A stretch of DNA of 59,239 nucleotides from an uncultured Clostridia bacterium (GTDB lineage: Bacteria > Bacillota > Clostridia > TANB77 > CAG-508). Both the position numbers and the translations under genes were made by a program. Positions 25,601 to 35,096 of this stretch are shown here, piece after piece. The number at the start of each line of letters is the position of its first letter. Positions within the stretch are counted from its first letter, which is position 1. The DNA lies in NCBI GenBank assembly GCA_934184665.1, contig CAKPSX010000006.1, positions 1-59,239 of the forward strand, in the 5' to 3' direction. Below the pieces are notes generated by a model, which ran no database searches, was not told the origin of the DNA, and saw nothing but the letters and a program-made list of their open reading frames with translations.

Positions 25601-26942
25601 TTAATTGAAATTTATTTTTTTCATTATCTTTATTTATCCATGTTCCTAATTGTACATTTGCCTCTACATTTTTTGAACCATTTTTTATTTCTAATGCTAA
25701 ATGACAACTACTATTATCAAACATTGATATTCTATATATTCCATCTTCAACATATTGTTCTGGTTTTTCACTTACTCCTATTAGTTCAAACTTTTGTCTG
25801 TTTGAGTCTGTTTTTTCATATATTTGCATTGTTTGTCCATCTGTTGTTCTGTCTCCAAAATCTAAATATAAACCACTTTTTTTATTTGATAAGCTATAAC
25901 TTCCATCACTATTTTTTTCTATTTTCCATCTTTGAGCATCTGTATAATTTCCTGAATATTGCCAAATTTTTGTACCATTTGTCATTCCACCATTTTGTGC
26001 ATCAAATACTTTTCCTGAGCTTATTGATTCTATTGTATAATATCCATCATCTTCATTATATGTTATTTTAAATTTTCTTTGCGTATTACTTGTGCCTGAT
26101 ATCCATTTTCCTGTTTCTATCATTGCACCATTTTCTTTTGATGCTCCTCTTGTTTGTAGTACTATGTCATTATCTGCATTTGATGAAATTTTATATACTC
26201 CATCTTTTATTGTTCTTTCTTCTTTATCATCTAAGCATATTAGTCTAAATTTTTGTTCTGATTTATTTTCTCCATTATTTACTTGAATGTTTCCATCTTT
26301 TGCACTTAAATATAATCCATTTTTCTTTGATACAAAACTATAGCTTCCATCTTCATTTTTTTGTATTTCCCATTTTTGTGCATCTGTTCCATTTTTACTA
26401 TGTTGCCATACATTTGTACCATCTGTCATTCCACCATTTTGTACATCTAATACTTTCCCTGAGTTTGTTGATTCTATTGTATAATATCCACTTGTTTTAT
26501 CATATGTTAGTTGGAATTTATTTTTTTCATTATCTTTATTTACCCATGTTCCTAATTGTACATTTGCTTCTACATTTTTTGAACCATCTTTTATTTCTAA
26601 TGCTAAATGACAACTACTATTATCAAACATTGATATTCTATATGTTCCATCTTTTAATAATTGTTCAGTTTCTGTTGTCTTGCTTTCTATTTTTTCTTCT
26701 TCATCTGAATTATATTGTTCTATTGGATTTTCTGTACTGTCTTCATCAATTTTTTCCTCATTATTTAAATTCTCACTATCATTTTCAGATTTTTTAGCAT
26801 TTTTGTTACTGTTCTCGTTTTCTTCAACATTTGTTTTGTCGGCATCTTCGATATTTGCATAACTAATAGCACTAATTCCTGGTAATATTACATTCCCTAA
26901 AAATGCCATTAAAATAAGCAATACTCCTATTTTTTTCCTCAT
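22635..26942 (-). CDS. secreted autolysin: six ricin-like repeats, glucosaminidase, two SH3 domains
   Basis: A 1435-residue secreted peptidoglycan hydrolase. A signal peptide (1-29) precedes an acidic, Asn/Glu-rich linker to residue 95. Six ricin-type lectin repeats of about 150 residues follow (about 97-1000), each with GYYTIES and VLDVQNGGMT-like segments. A glucosaminidase domain lies at about 1005-1255 (HPNWNFEILYTGLDF; likely catalytic Glu in IARLFQEQG), with bacterial SH3 domains near 1290-1350 and 1365-1435. The repeats would bind glycans, possibly the polymer made by the flanking operons. Repeats 1 and 3 are almost identical in DNA (see repeat). Start ATG follows AAGGAAGG by 8 bases. 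Confidence 0.92.
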   Translation of the reverse strand: MRKKIGVLLILMAFLGNVILPGISAISYANIEDADKTNVEENENSNKNAKKSENDSENLNNEEKIDEDSTENPIEQYNSDEEEKIESKTTETEQLLKDGTYRISMFDNSSCHLALEIKDGSKNVEANVQLGTWVNKDNEKNKFQLTYDKTSGYYTIESTNSGKVLDVQNGGMTDGTNVWQHSKNGTDAQKWEIQKNEDGSYSFVSKKNGLYLSAKDGNIQVNNGENKSEQKFRLICLDDKEERTIKDGVYKISSNADNDIVLQTRGASKENGAMIETGKWISGTSNTQRKFKITYNEDDGYYTIESISSGKVFDAQNGGMTNGTKIWQYSGNYTDAQRWKIEKNSDGSYSLSNKKSGLYLDFGDRTTDGQTMQIYEKTDSNRQKFELIGVSEKPEQYVEDGIYRISMFDNSSCHLALEIKNGSKNVEANVQLGTWINKDNEKNKFQLIYDKTSGYYTIESTNSGKVLDVQNGGMTDGTNVWQHSKNGTDAQKWEIQKNEDGSYSFVSKKNGLYLSAKDGNIQVNNGENKSEQKFKIISLENIQPKTIEDGIYKIETTGNTNKVIEVNENSINNGANIKTGDWTETDNSYKKFRITYNKDDGYYTIEGLMSEKAFDAQNGGMTDGTNVWQYSGNYTDAQRWKIEKNSDGSYSLSNKKSDLYLTENNGNIEIGNKTGKTEQKFNIVKVPEINENEYIEEGTYKIVVASNKNVAFDVKDASREKTANIQLGNASDTIRNEFNIVSDGKGYYIIRSINSGNVLDVQNGGMTSGTNVWQHGYNGTDAQKWIIRHNTSDDTYSIISKKNGLYLDVQNGNINVGGNIQVCGGNGTKAQKFSFVKQEEKSERWIDDGLYKILTKLDSTVGLDIESASKENGGIVQIWKYQNATQQQFKIVYNEGYYFIININSDKAVQATGTTVKQYDTDYSNDNQKWLMKYVDGKYYSFVSKTTGKCINIPDTKATNGTDLTLAAMELSDNQLFRIEGAGIYIDENKYPGLKKKIDDLKAAHPNWNFEILYTGLDFNYVVNGEYSANNKKNCLVDTRTYQGDWIASNPYKSGVWYSASYNGIAYFMDPRNFLNEVDVFQFLELNGYTPESVTLEGIQKQIKGTFLEWYPNDLNNACRQQNVNPYYVIARLFQEQGRKGTTIGTGMDGKDGKTYYNPFNIGAKLGKDYETALATAKSNGWDSMKKALIGGIDFLKSRWLENYQNTLYQNKFDIDTRNGTSLFSHEYMQNVSAAYSEAKTLRNCYSSTNTEDSEFTFIVPVYENMPSEASARPSGKSSTNNPSTTSNSGPMDARVKDVSSTLQVRAEPNTSSKVLEKLSNGTELLSVKRALNGNWQQVVTNSGKIGYVSGDYIEFISDKTNCNKKKVVKTESGIGVKIRIGPSIELDKISALPDGTEVTVINTGTYHMDGYSWDRIILKDGTQAFAPADFLKEK
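25341..25747 (-). repeat. 407-bp internal duplication, copy 2
   Basis: Nearly identical to 26247..26653 at a constant offset of 906 bases (302 codons), with no insertion or deletion. It covers most of ricin repeat 3; copy 1 covers repeat 1. The differences are scattered single bases, which suggests recent duplication or gene conversion. Confidence 0.88.
26247..26653 (-). repeat. 407-bp internal duplication, copy 1
   Basis: Partner of 25341..25747. Ricin repeats 2 and 4 (around 25900 and 25000) also share shorter near-identical stretches, so the array seems to have grown by two-repeat units. Confidence 0.88.
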
Positions 26943-27051
26943 CCGTTTTTCCTTCCTTTCTTAAGATTAATGCTGCCAAAATATATAAAATCATGACATT
27001 TTTAACCTTTTCTGTTTCTTTTAATTCTTGTTTTCTTATATAACTACTAAT

Positions 27052-27080
27052 ATTATACAAATAAATTTTTAATTAATCAA
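27052..27080 (-). promoter_or_regulatory. sigma-A promoter of the autolysin operon
   Basis: Minus strand TTGATT, 17-base spacer, TATAAT, about 110 bases before the autolysin start. Confidence 0.75.
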
Positions 27081-27124
27081 TACTTTATTATCGGTAATTT
27101 TTTCCATTTATTATCATTTTCAAA

Positions 27125-28492
27125 TTATTTTCCTTTAATTATTTTTCTCATTTTTTCTGCAACTTTCCATGTTTTACTTTGGTATATATTGTTGATTTCA
27201 TTTTTTAAATTATCTATTTCTATTTGATTTTGGTTTAATTTTTCTAAGTTTTCCTTATCATGATTATCAATTTTATCTTCAAGCCATTTCTGTGTTTTTT
27301 TGCATTCTGCATATAAATTGTTTGTATATTCTATATGTTCTGCATATAAATTTTGTAATTCAATTATTTCACTCATTGCATCAATAGGATTTAAATTGCT
27401 TTTTGAATTATCAGTATTTTCTATAACATATATGTTTTTACTTGAATTTAAATTTTCATATGCAAAATTGTAATTCTTCTCAACTATTTCCTTTATCTTT
27501 CCTGAGTTAAGTTCACTCAAGGATTTTATAACATTTTCTATTTTTTGTGTCTCAATATTTCTTCCAGAAAAATTATTATCTGATACTTTTTCTATTATCT
27601 CAGGTGTGACAATTCCTTTTATATCATCATATCCACTTATTACTGCAATTTTTTTCATTGCTACTGCTTCTAAAACACATCTATCTAAAGCAAGTATAAC
27701 ATCATTTTTTGCAATAATCTTCATCACATCATTTCTTTCTCCTAAAAAGTCAACAGCTTGTTTTATATCTTCTATTTCTTTTTCTATAGTTTCTTTGCAC
27801 TCGCCATTTCCAACTATTGTTAATCTAGCATTTGGATTAATTTTGTAATATTCTTTAAAAATCAAAATTGAATTTTTTATTGATATCATTTTTTCATTTG
27901 AAAATCTGCTTACAATTAAAAATCTCTCTATTTTCTCAGGAATATAAGTATCTTTTAATGAGTTATCATTAAAATTTATACTATTTTTTATTACAACATA
28001 TTTATTATCATCTATTTCGTATTTGTTTTGGTTTTCTCTTTTTGCTTGTTCTGTTATAGAAACTATTTTTTCTGCACATTTAAAATATAATTTAAACATA
28101 TTTTTATAACATACATAACTATTTTCGAACCAATCATATACTCCCAATATTCCTGTATGTGTATATGCTACATATGGTATATTTTTTATTATACATGCTG
28201 GAAGCATAGTGTTTATACAATCAAACTGATGTATATGCACTTGTTCCACATCATATTTTTCCAATATCTTCATAACTCTATTGATTTTTTCTAAGTCATA
28301 TTTGTTATCTACAGTAAATTCAAATTCTTCAAATACTGCACCATGTTTTTCAAACTCTGTTCTATATAGTCCATCTTTTGCTAAAACAACTACTTTAAAA
28401 CCTCTATTTGATAATTCAATTAGTTGGTTAAGTGCAGCTGTTTCAACTCCACCAATCCCAAGTTTGTTAAGACATAACATTATTGTTCTCAT
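27125..28492 (-). CDS. GT4 glycosyltransferase with C-terminal coiled coil
   Basis: About 455 residues. The N-terminal Rossmann domain has LGIGGVETAALNQLIEL near residue 10, typical of GT4 retaining enzymes. The donor-binding half has IVSRFSNEKMISIKNSI near 190 and a weak ALDRCVLEAVAMKKIAVIS. The last 90 residues are rich in Glu, Asn and Lys and look like a coiled coil (ELQNLYAEHIEYTNNLYAEC). ATG 28492 is chosen over a GTG three codons earlier. Last gene of operon A. The coiled coil may tether it to the other transferases. Confidence 0.85.
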   Translation of the reverse strand: MRTIMLCLNKLGIGGVETAALNQLIELSNRGFKVVVLAKDGLYRTEFEKHGAVFEEFEFTVDNKYDLEKINRVMKILEKYDVEQVHIHQFDCINTMLPACIIKNIPYVAYTHTGILGVYDWFENSYVCYKNMFKLYFKCAEKIVSITEQAKRENQNKYEIDDNKYVVIKNSINFNDNSLKDTYIPEKIERFLIVSRFSNEKMISIKNSILIFKEYYKINPNARLTIVGNGECKETIEKEIEDIKQAVDFLGERNDVMKIIAKNDVILALDRCVLEAVAMKKIAVISGYDDIKGIVTPEIIEKVSDNNFSGRNIETQKIENVIKSLSELNSGKIKEIVEKNYNFAYENLNSSKNIYVIENTDNSKSNLNPIDAMSEIIELQNLYAEHIEYTNNLYAECKKTQKWLEDKIDNHDKENLEKLNQNQIEIDNLKNEINNIYQSKTWKVAEKMRKIIKGK

Positions 28493-28559
28493 ATCAATCA
28501 CATCACTTTCTAAAGATATGTACTATGTAGATTTTGTTAGAATTTTAATCACATAGTTT

Positions 28560-29369
28560 CTAATCTTTTTTCTTTTTATTTTTTCTTATAAAATAAGCTG
28601 ATAATATTAAATGTTTTATTGCATAAAGCTTTTTTCTGAAAAGAACATCTCTTGTATCTTTATGTAATATTTCCTTAAAATACTCATAATATCCATATGG
28701 ATATTTTCTATATTGTTCTATCACATTTTTTGTATATCCATCTTCCTGATATTCGCATATCATAATAGGTTTGTTTATACATAGCATTTCGTAACATTCA
28801 TCCATATGATGATACATTCTCGCTTCTGTTACAAACTTTTCTTCATGTTCTAATTTATGTGCATATCTTTTTCTAATATCTGAATAAAACACCAACGCTT
28901 TTTCTCCAGTTTCGCCTTCTTTAAAATACAGATTAAACATTGTGGTCCTATCTTTTTTAAATTCTTTACCTATGTTATTTCCATTTGTATCATACTTTAA
29001 AAAGCACATTGCATAAAATTCTTCTGTTTCATTATTATTTTCTTTATATGTTTCCTGTATGATTTTAAATGCATCATCTGTAAAGTAATCGTCAGAATCG
29101 CAATCTACCATTAATTCTCCTGTTGCCGCTTCAGCAAGAAAATTTATAGCAGCCATTTTCCCTTGATTTTCTTGATAAAAATATTTTATATCTATTTTAT
29201 TTTCTTCAATAAATTTATCAACTATTTCTTTTGTATTATCTGTTGAGCCATCATTCATTATTAGCCATTCAATTTCTACTCCTGTTCTTATATTTTTCAC
29301 CAAGCTTTCATACAGCCTTTTCAGTAGTTCGCCTCTATTATATGTCGGTGTTAATACAGATATTTTCAT
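28560..29369 (-). CDS. GT2 glycosyltransferase
   Basis: A 269-residue inverting transferase: ISVLTPTYNRGELLKRLYES at the N-terminus, MNDGSTDNTKEIVDKF near residue 38, and the metal-binding VDCDSDDYF near 90. It ends in a basic KKKKD tail without membrane helices. The acceptor and donor cannot be told. It lies 3 bases after the GT4 gene at 29372, indicating tight co-translation. Confidence 0.9.
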   Translation of the reverse strand: MKISVLTPTYNRGELLKRLYESLVKNIRTGVEIEWLIMNDGSTDNTKEIVDKFIEENKIDIKYFYQENQGKMAAINFLAEAATGELMVDCDSDDYFTDDAFKIIQETYKENNNETEEFYAMCFLKYDTNGNNIGKEFKKDRTTMFNLYFKEGETGEKALVFYSDIRKRYAHKLEHEEKFVTEARMYHHMDECYEMLCINKPIMICEYQEDGYTKNVIEQYRKYPYGYYEYFKEILHKDTRDVLFRKKLYAIKHLILSAYFIRKNKKKKD

Positions 29370-29371
29370 CT

Positions 29372-30496
29372 TTACCGCATTCCTTTCTTTGAATCTAAAA
29401 TATTTTTAATCTTTTGAATAATATCTTCATTATTATAATCTTTGGTCTTTTCTGATTTATTAATTGCGTCTTTTCCTTTTAGTATTTTTTCTTTTAATAT
29501 TTTATATATATCATTTTCATTATTTTCTATTATTGTTGCATATTCATAGCCTTCAACCGCTTCTCTCGCAGCAGTATTAGTAATTAATATATCTTTTCCT
29601 AGTATTTTGGCTTCTTCTAATACCATTCCATATCCTTCAAAATATGATAATAGGCAAAAATAGTCAGCTTTTTTTATATATGGATATGGATTTTCCCTCT
29701 TTCCAAGTAACTTAAATGTATCTTTAACACTGTTGATATCTACAAGACTTTCTAGCTTTTTATATTCTGGTCCATCTCCAATAACCCATATTTTATGTTT
29801 TAAATTTTCTTTTATAAGTTTACTATGTACTCTTATTAGTCTGTCAATTCCTTTTTGTTCAACTAATCTAGCAACTGTTACAAAATTCAATTCATCTTCT
29901 GCAAATATCTCTGGTATTTCATCATTTGATTTTTTTAATATATTTTCAGAATTTATATAATTATATATTATTTCTTTTTTTACTGCATTATTTTTATAAA
30001 TTTTTTCAAAACTTTTTTTATTATCTTTGCTAACAAATACTAATTCGTCAAACTTATTATAAATCTTTTCATCTATATGTCTTTTTATTTTTGATTTTAA
30101 ATTATTTCCAAAAACTCTACTTATATCATTATGAATCCATGCAACTTTCTTTGTACCGCTATTTTTTACGCTTATTAATCTTGTAATGGGTCCTTCTAAG
30201 AAAGCTATTTCTACATCAAAGTTTTCTTTTATGTATTTGTTATATATTTGGTTTTTGTTAATCCAAACTTTTAATGGTACAAAAACTTTTTGGATTTTAC
30301 TTAATTCATTGTATCTTTTATTATATAACGATTTCAGTTTTATCTTATTAGATAGGCTTTTTTCGAATTCTCCATTTGGATAAATTGTGAAAATAGTAAT
30401 ATCATAATCATTACATAATTCATTTGCTAAATCTACTAATACTCTTTCTGCTCCACCAATTGTTAGACTTGTTATTCCAAACAATATTTTTTTCAC
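29372..30496 (-). CDS. GT4 glycosyltransferase
   Basis: About 374 residues: SLTIGGAERVLVDLANEL near residue 10, TVARLVEQKGIDRLIRVHSK near 205, and SYFEGYGMVLEEAKILGKD near 295 with the E-x7-E pair. The ATG at 30505 directly abuts AAGGA; GTG at 30496 lies 9 bases from it and is the more likely start. Role: addition of one sugar to the lipid-linked repeat unit assembled by operon A. Confidence 0.9.
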   Translation of the reverse strand: MKKILFGITSLTIGGAERVLVDLANELCNDYDITIFTIYPNGEFEKSLSNKIKLKSLYNKRYNELSKIQKVFVPLKVWINKNQIYNKYIKENFDVEIAFLEGPITRLISVKNSGTKKVAWIHNDISRVFGNNLKSKIKRHIDEKIYNKFDELVFVSKDNKKSFEKIYKNNAVKKEIIYNYINSENILKKSNDEIPEIFAEDELNFVTVARLVEQKGIDRLIRVHSKLIKENLKHKIWVIGDGPEYKKLESLVDINSVKDTFKLLGKRENPYPYIKKADYFCLLSYFEGYGMVLEEAKILGKDILITNTAAREAVEGYEYATIIENNENDIYKILKEKILKGKDAINKSEKTKDYNNEDIIQKIKNILDSKKGMR

Positions 30497-30549
30497 TTTT
30501 TTCATTCCTTTCTTATCTTAATATACAATCTGGTTGGGAAAAATTGTAA

Positions 30550-31989
30550 TTATTTTTCAAGCTTATGTTCAGTTACTAACAATGTACTAATTAATATTAT
30601 TATCATAGTAGTTGAAGCATTGAAAAATATATATCCTGACAATAATGATAATACAAATGCAAGTCCACCACCAAAAATAAGCATCATATCTTGAACATTA
30701 ATTTCTTTTAAATTTCTTAGCTTTTTATATACTGAATATCCATATACTAATATAAATGGCATCAAATATAATATAAAACCATATAATCCAAAGTTTATTA
30801 ATATTGCCACAAACTCCATTTCTAATATCATTTCATAATATTGAGAAACATAACCATTTCCAAATAATATGTATATTGGGTTTGCTTGATATTTTACAAG
30901 TTGTGTATTATATATTAATTGTAATGTCCTCATTTGTTCAACTGATAAATTCTTTCTAGTTGCTATTTCATCAAGCTTTATTACTGATTTCTGCTGTGCT
31001 TCACTCATAAAATTTTCTTCTAATGTATTGTCTTTTATCTTATTTCTTATTTTTGCTAAATCTCCTGTAATATGTACAACTTCATTTGATGTTTCATCAA
31101 CAATTTCGTTTGCCATATCTTTTACATTTTGCCTTCTATCTAAAGTATTTGACCCAACCACTGTAATTAATAATATAATTGATATTAATCCAATTACAGC
31201 CACTGTTCCTGTAATTGCAAGTGTTTCTTTTACTTTGTTTTCATGTACTAAATTATATACTAACTGTGTTACTCCATATAAGACTAGTACAAATATAAAT
31301 CCATATAATCCAACTCTTGTCCCAATAAATGTCATAAGAAATATTCCTATCATTATTATAACTACCAAAGTCCATATTTTTACTTTTTTATCAATAGTTT
31401 TTCTATTAAATATTCCTAATAGCATAAACATAGATAAGATTAAGATTGCACTTAAACTATTTCCTGATTCAAACCAGCCTTTTAGACCTATTCTTTCTTC
31501 AGGGTATGTATATGATGATGTTCCTGTTATAACTGCTAAATATATTGATGTTATGTATATGCTTATTGATATTAAAACACATTTTAATAATTTATCTGTA
31601 TTCTTTTCTCTTGAAAATACATAAATAAAAACATATAAGCTTAACACCATAAAAGTATAATTTATCAAATATTGTAGTTCATGTGTAATTCCACTATAAG
31701 AACTTCCATTTTTAACCAACTGAAATATATATAAATGTGTTATTGCATATATTGCATATGTTATTCCTGCAATTATAAATAATTTTCTTTGTTTTTTATC
31801 TTTTATAAAAATATATAAACATGCTATTAATACAAATATTGGTCTTATTATAGTTGATGGAGATATTTTGGTTTCTAATGTATTTCTAAATATAAAGCTT
31901 GCACAGTCAAGTATTGGGCTTATTATAATATATAAATATAATAAATTTTGTATATTTAAATTCTTTTTTATTTTTGAGACTATGTCCAT
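30550..31989 (-). CDS. O-antigen polymerase/ligase family membrane protein (Wzy/WaaL type)
   Basis: About 479 residues with roughly twelve hydrophobic helices and a large outer loop (about 270-370) of mixed charge, which is the Wzy/WaaL layout. The loop region ends in NPIYILFGNGYVSQYYEM, similar to the segment preceding the late helices of this superfamily. It is the only polymerase-like protein in operon A and would join repeat units or ligate the chain to its final carrier. ATG 31989 is 11 bases from AAGGA; a GTG 9 bases upstream is less likely. Confidence 0.82.
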   Translation of the reverse strand: MDIVSKIKKNLNIQNLLYLYIIISPILDCASFIFRNTLETKISPSTIIRPIFVLIACLYIFIKDKKQRKLFIIAGITYAIYAITHLYIFQLVKNGSSYSGITHELQYLINYTFMVLSLYVFIYVFSREKNTDKLLKCVLISISIYITSIYLAVITGTSSYTYPEERIGLKGWFESGNSLSAILILSMFMLLGIFNRKTIDKKVKIWTLVVIIMIGIFLMTFIGTRVGLYGFIFVLVLYGVTQLVYNLVHENKVKETLAITGTVAVIGLISIILLITVVGSNTLDRRQNVKDMANEIVDETSNEVVHITGDLAKIRNKIKDNTLEENFMSEAQQKSVIKLDEIATRKNLSVEQMRTLQLIYNTQLVKYQANPIYILFGNGYVSQYYEMILEMEFVAILINFGLYGFILYLMPFILVYGYSVYKKLRNLKEINVQDMMLIFGGGLAFVLSLLSGYIFFNASTTMIIILISTLLVTEHKLEK

Positions 31990-32018
31990 TTTTATCACAT
32001 TCCTTCCTTTTTGTATTG

Positions 32019-32978
32019 TTATATAACCCCAAATATAAAAGCATAAAATTTAAAAGTCATTTTGTTTACGCTTTTTATGTACATATTTTTTAAAGACCAA
32101 TTACTATTTAGTATTTTATTTTTTTTCCAATCTGGAAATTTCGTATTAAGTTCATTCCAAGTTTTTTCTAATAGATCTTTTCTTACTTGTTTTTCTTGTA
32201 TCTTTGAAATTCTTTTAAGTGAACTGCATAGTAAATATCGTGTATATGTATACTCTAACTCTTTTTCAAACTTTTCATATATATTTTTTTCTTTATAATA
32301 ATTTAAAACATTATCTAATACTTTAAACATTTCTACATTCTTCTTGTTTTGTGTATTTGATATTGAATTATTTCTTTGTACATAATGTATAAATGGTTTT
32401 CTTACAAATGAAACTTTATTTATATATGGCAGTATTTTATAAAAACCTTCAACATCTTCGTATCTTAGTCCTACAGCAAACCTTGCCTCTGGATGTTTTT
32501 CATATATCTCTTTTTTTATCAGTTTATTCCATGCTACAACTCTTGCTTTTAATAACATATCATTTTGATTTTTATATTCTACCCCTATATCTTCTTTTTT
32601 CTTATTAGGATATTCCCACCAAAAATTGCATTCTACCATATCACTTTTTTCTTTTATCGCCATCTCATACATTTCCTCATACATAGTAGGTTCAACATAA
32701 TCATCTGAATCAAGAAATGCTATATACTCTCCTTTTGCAAATTTTATTCCAAAATTTCTTGCATCTCCTAAACCTCCATTTGGTTTCTCATAATACCTAA
32801 TTTTTGCTGGATATTTTTGTTCAAAATCTTTTGCTACTTTTATTGAGTTATCTTTACTACCATCATTTACAAGTATTATTTCAATTTCTTCAAGTGTTTG
32901 ATTTACTAAAGATGTTAAACATTTTTCTATATATTTTTCTACATTGTAAAAAGGTACTATTATTGATACTTTTACCAT
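32019..32978 (-). CDS. GT2 glycosyltransferase
   Basis: About 319 residues: VSIIVPFYNVEKYIEKCLTS, LVNDGSKDNSIKVAKDFE, the metal-binding AFLDSDDYVEP near residue 88, then RYEDVEGFYKILPYI with the typical catalytic-side ED. The last 100 residues are basic and helical. The start is placed at ATG 32978, since the ATG at 32990 abuts its AAGGGA site. Homologous along its length to the next gene (33025..33969), so the two may be old duplicates with different acceptors. Confidence 0.9.
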   Translation of the reverse strand: MVKVSIIVPFYNVEKYIEKCLTSLVNQTLEEIEIILVNDGSKDNSIKVAKDFEQKYPAKIRYYEKPNGGLGDARNFGIKFAKGEYIAFLDSDDYVEPTMYEEMYEMAIKEKSDMVECNFWWEYPNKKKEDIGVEYKNQNDMLLKARVVAWNKLIKKEIYEKHPEARFAVGLRYEDVEGFYKILPYINKVSFVRKPFIHYVQRNNSISNTQNKKNVEMFKVLDNVLNYYKEKNIYEKFEKELEYTYTRYLLCSSLKRISKIQEKQVRKDLLEKTWNELNTKFPDWKKNKILNSNWSLKNMYIKSVNKMTFKFYAFIFGVI

Positions 32979-33024
32979 TTTTAGTTTCATTCCCTTCTAT
33001 AATTTTTAAAAGATAATATAACTT

Positions 33025-33969
33025 TTATCTGATTTTTAAGTACAATCCAACATTTAATTTTAGTATCATTCTTTTTATTAATTGTTTTAAATTCCTAGGT
33101 TGAATATTTTTGTACATTTTTCTGGATTTTATTTCTTTTAAATATTCTTTTTTCTCTTTTTCTTTTAACTCATTTGCTTTTAATATAGTTGCATTTGTAA
33201 AATATATTTTTATATTTTGTTCTGCAATCTTATCCAAATTCAATTTTGATAGTCTTTTCAACATTTTGTCATATTGGTATAATGTTTGTTTTGCTCTTTC
33301 TACTACCTTTTCATAATTTGCTGTTCTTGTTATACTTTCTTCTCCTTGAACATAATTATATAAATAATCAGGTAATGAAACAACACTTTTAGCCGTTGTT
33401 ATTATAAATGGTATTAATCCAAAATCCTCATGATATTTACCTACAAAATTAAAATCATTTCTTGTAAATACATCTTTTTTTATTATATATACACATGGTG
33501 AAACTAGCATTACATCTGTTCCATAAAGTTTACCAAACGCAATTTCTCCTGTTGTTTTTGGAAACACTGGTCCATCAAACTTTTCCAATATATTTCCATT
33601 TTCATCTACTTTTTGTAATTTATATTTTATTACTTCAATATCTTCATCTATGTATTTCGCTAATTTTTCAAGTGTGTTTTCTTCTATATAATCATCTGAA
33701 TCTATGTACATTATATAGTCTGACTCTGCCTTTTCTAATCCATAATTCCTTGTATCTGAAACTCCTGTATTTTCTTTTTTATAATATTTTATAATTTCAG
33801 GATATTGCTTTTCATATGATTTTATTATTTTTTCTGATTCATCTGTTGAACCATCATTCACAATTACTATCTCTATGTCTTGCATCGTCTGATTTACAAG
33901 TGATTCCATGCATTTTCTTAATTTACTACCTGTATTATATACTGGCACAATTATACTTACTTTACTCAT
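33025..33969 (-). CDS. GT2 glycosyltransferase
   Basis: A 314-residue transferase with VSIIVPVYNTGSKLRKCMES at the start, IVNDGSTDESEKIIKSYE near residue 36, the metal-binding MYIDSDDYIEE near 88, and KYHEDFGLIPFI near 180. The basic C-terminal 50 residues probably lie at the membrane surface. ATG follows AAAGGATAATAAAA. Same family as the neighbour at 32019. Confidence 0.92.
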   Translation of the reverse strand: MSKVSIIVPVYNTGSKLRKCMESLVNQTMQDIEIVIVNDGSTDESEKIIKSYEKQYPEIIKYYKKENTGVSDTRNYGLEKAESDYIMYIDSDDYIEENTLEKLAKYIDEDIEVIKYKLQKVDENGNILEKFDGPVFPKTTGEIAFGKLYGTDVMLVSPCVYIIKKDVFTRNDFNFVGKYHEDFGLIPFIITTAKSVVSLPDYLYNYVQGEESITRTANYEKVVERAKQTLYQYDKMLKRLSKLNLDKIAEQNIKIYFTNATILKANELKEKEKKEYLKEIKSRKMYKNIQPRNLKQLIKRMILKLNVGLYLKIR

Positions 33970-33983
33970 TTTTATTATCCTTT

Positions 33984-35060
33984 TTAAAACATATCTTCAA
34001 TTTTCTTCATTATTTTTTCATTATATTTTTTATAATCAAACTTTTCTTTGATTTCATAACCTTGTTCTATGATTTTTTGCATTTTGTCTGCTATATCTTT
34101 TACATCTTTTTCTGTAACATAGCCATATTTACCTTCAATCTCATCATAATCTGATACTTTTGTTGTTATTAATGGTTTGTTTAATATCATACTCTCAAGA
34201 AAAACTACTGGATAGCCCTCATAATCTGATGTTAATATCACACAATCTGCAATTTTAAAATATGGATATGGATTTTGTTTTCTTCCTAAAAATTTTATTT
34301 GTTCTTCCAGTTCATATTTTTTTGTCATGTCTTTATATAATTGTGTATCTTCTCCATCTCCTACAAATAAAATTCTGAAATTTAGTCCTCTTTCTTTTAA
34401 AATTCTTGCAGATTCTATTATTCTTGTTAATTTTTTTTGGCATTCTTGATGTCTCCCTATATTTACAAATGTAAATATTTCTTCTTTTTTTACATCAATG
34501 CTTTCTTGTGCTAACTCATTAATTTTTTTCCCATCTATAAGATTATTACATACTTCTACCTTTTTTTCTGCACCCGGAAATACTGACAAAAATGTGTCTT
34601 TTCCCTCTTTTGATACAAATACAATTTTTTTGAATTTATTATATTTTTTTTCTTCAAAAAATTTTTTCATTTTATCTATATCGCTTTCAAATAATGTTAG
34701 GTAATCTGCATGTGCCCATAGATATTGATTTTTTGATGCTTCTCTTGCGACAAATGCTGATGAGTTCGAATATGTTGCAAATGAAGCTGAAAAATCAAAT
34801 TTATTTTTGTATTTCATTAAAAATCTTACTCTTTTAGTAAAGTTTTTTAATTTTCTCATTATTACATTTTTATCATTTGATGGTGTGTATGTTATTATTT
34901 TTATTTTAGGATTTAATTCGTTTAAAAAGATTCCCTCTTTTTTTTCTAACACAAGTGTTATGTCATAATCTTTTTGTTGCAGTTTGTTTAGCAATATAAC
35001 AAGTGCCTTTTCTATTCCTCCAACATCTAAAGAATATGCTGAAAATAATATTTTTTTCAT
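33984..35060 (-). CDS. GT4 glycosyltransferase
   Basis: A 358-residue retaining transferase, first gene of operon A: FSAYSLDVGGIEKALVILL near residue 4, VNIGRHQECQKKLTRIIES near 190, and LTSDYEGYPVVFLESMILNK near 272. Similar in build to the enzyme at 29372. Start ATG follows GAAAGGTTGAAAAATAAAA. It may add the first sugar after the initiating phosphosugar transferase, which is not in the window. Confidence 0.9.
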   Translation of the reverse strand: MKKILFSAYSLDVGGIEKALVILLNKLQQKDYDITLVLEKKEGIFLNELNPKIKIITYTPSNDKNVIMRKLKNFTKRVRFLMKYKNKFDFSASFATYSNSSAFVAREASKNQYLWAHADYLTLFESDIDKMKKFFEEKKYNKFKKIVFVSKEGKDTFLSVFPGAEKKVEVCNNLIDGKKINELAQESIDVKKEEIFTFVNIGRHQECQKKLTRIIESARILKERGLNFRILFVGDGEDTQLYKDMTKKYELEEQIKFLGRKQNPYPYFKIADCVILTSDYEGYPVVFLESMILNKPLITTKVSDYDEIEGKYGYVTEKDVKDIADKMQKIIEQGYEIKEKFDYKKYNEKIMKKIEDMF

Positions 35061-35096
35061 TTTTATTTTTCAACCTTTCTCTATTTATTTTGTTCT

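Noticed and set aside
25394..26071. 225-codon plus-strand frame rich in His, Leu and Phe
   Set aside because: It is the antisense of the ricin repeats and recurs at 26300..26797 only because the sense gene is duplicated. Composition is that of a frame shadow.
26872..27060. 62-codon minus-strand frame overlapping the autolysin start
   Set aside because: It covers the promoter and ribosome site of the autolysin gene in another frame; no ribosome site of its own.
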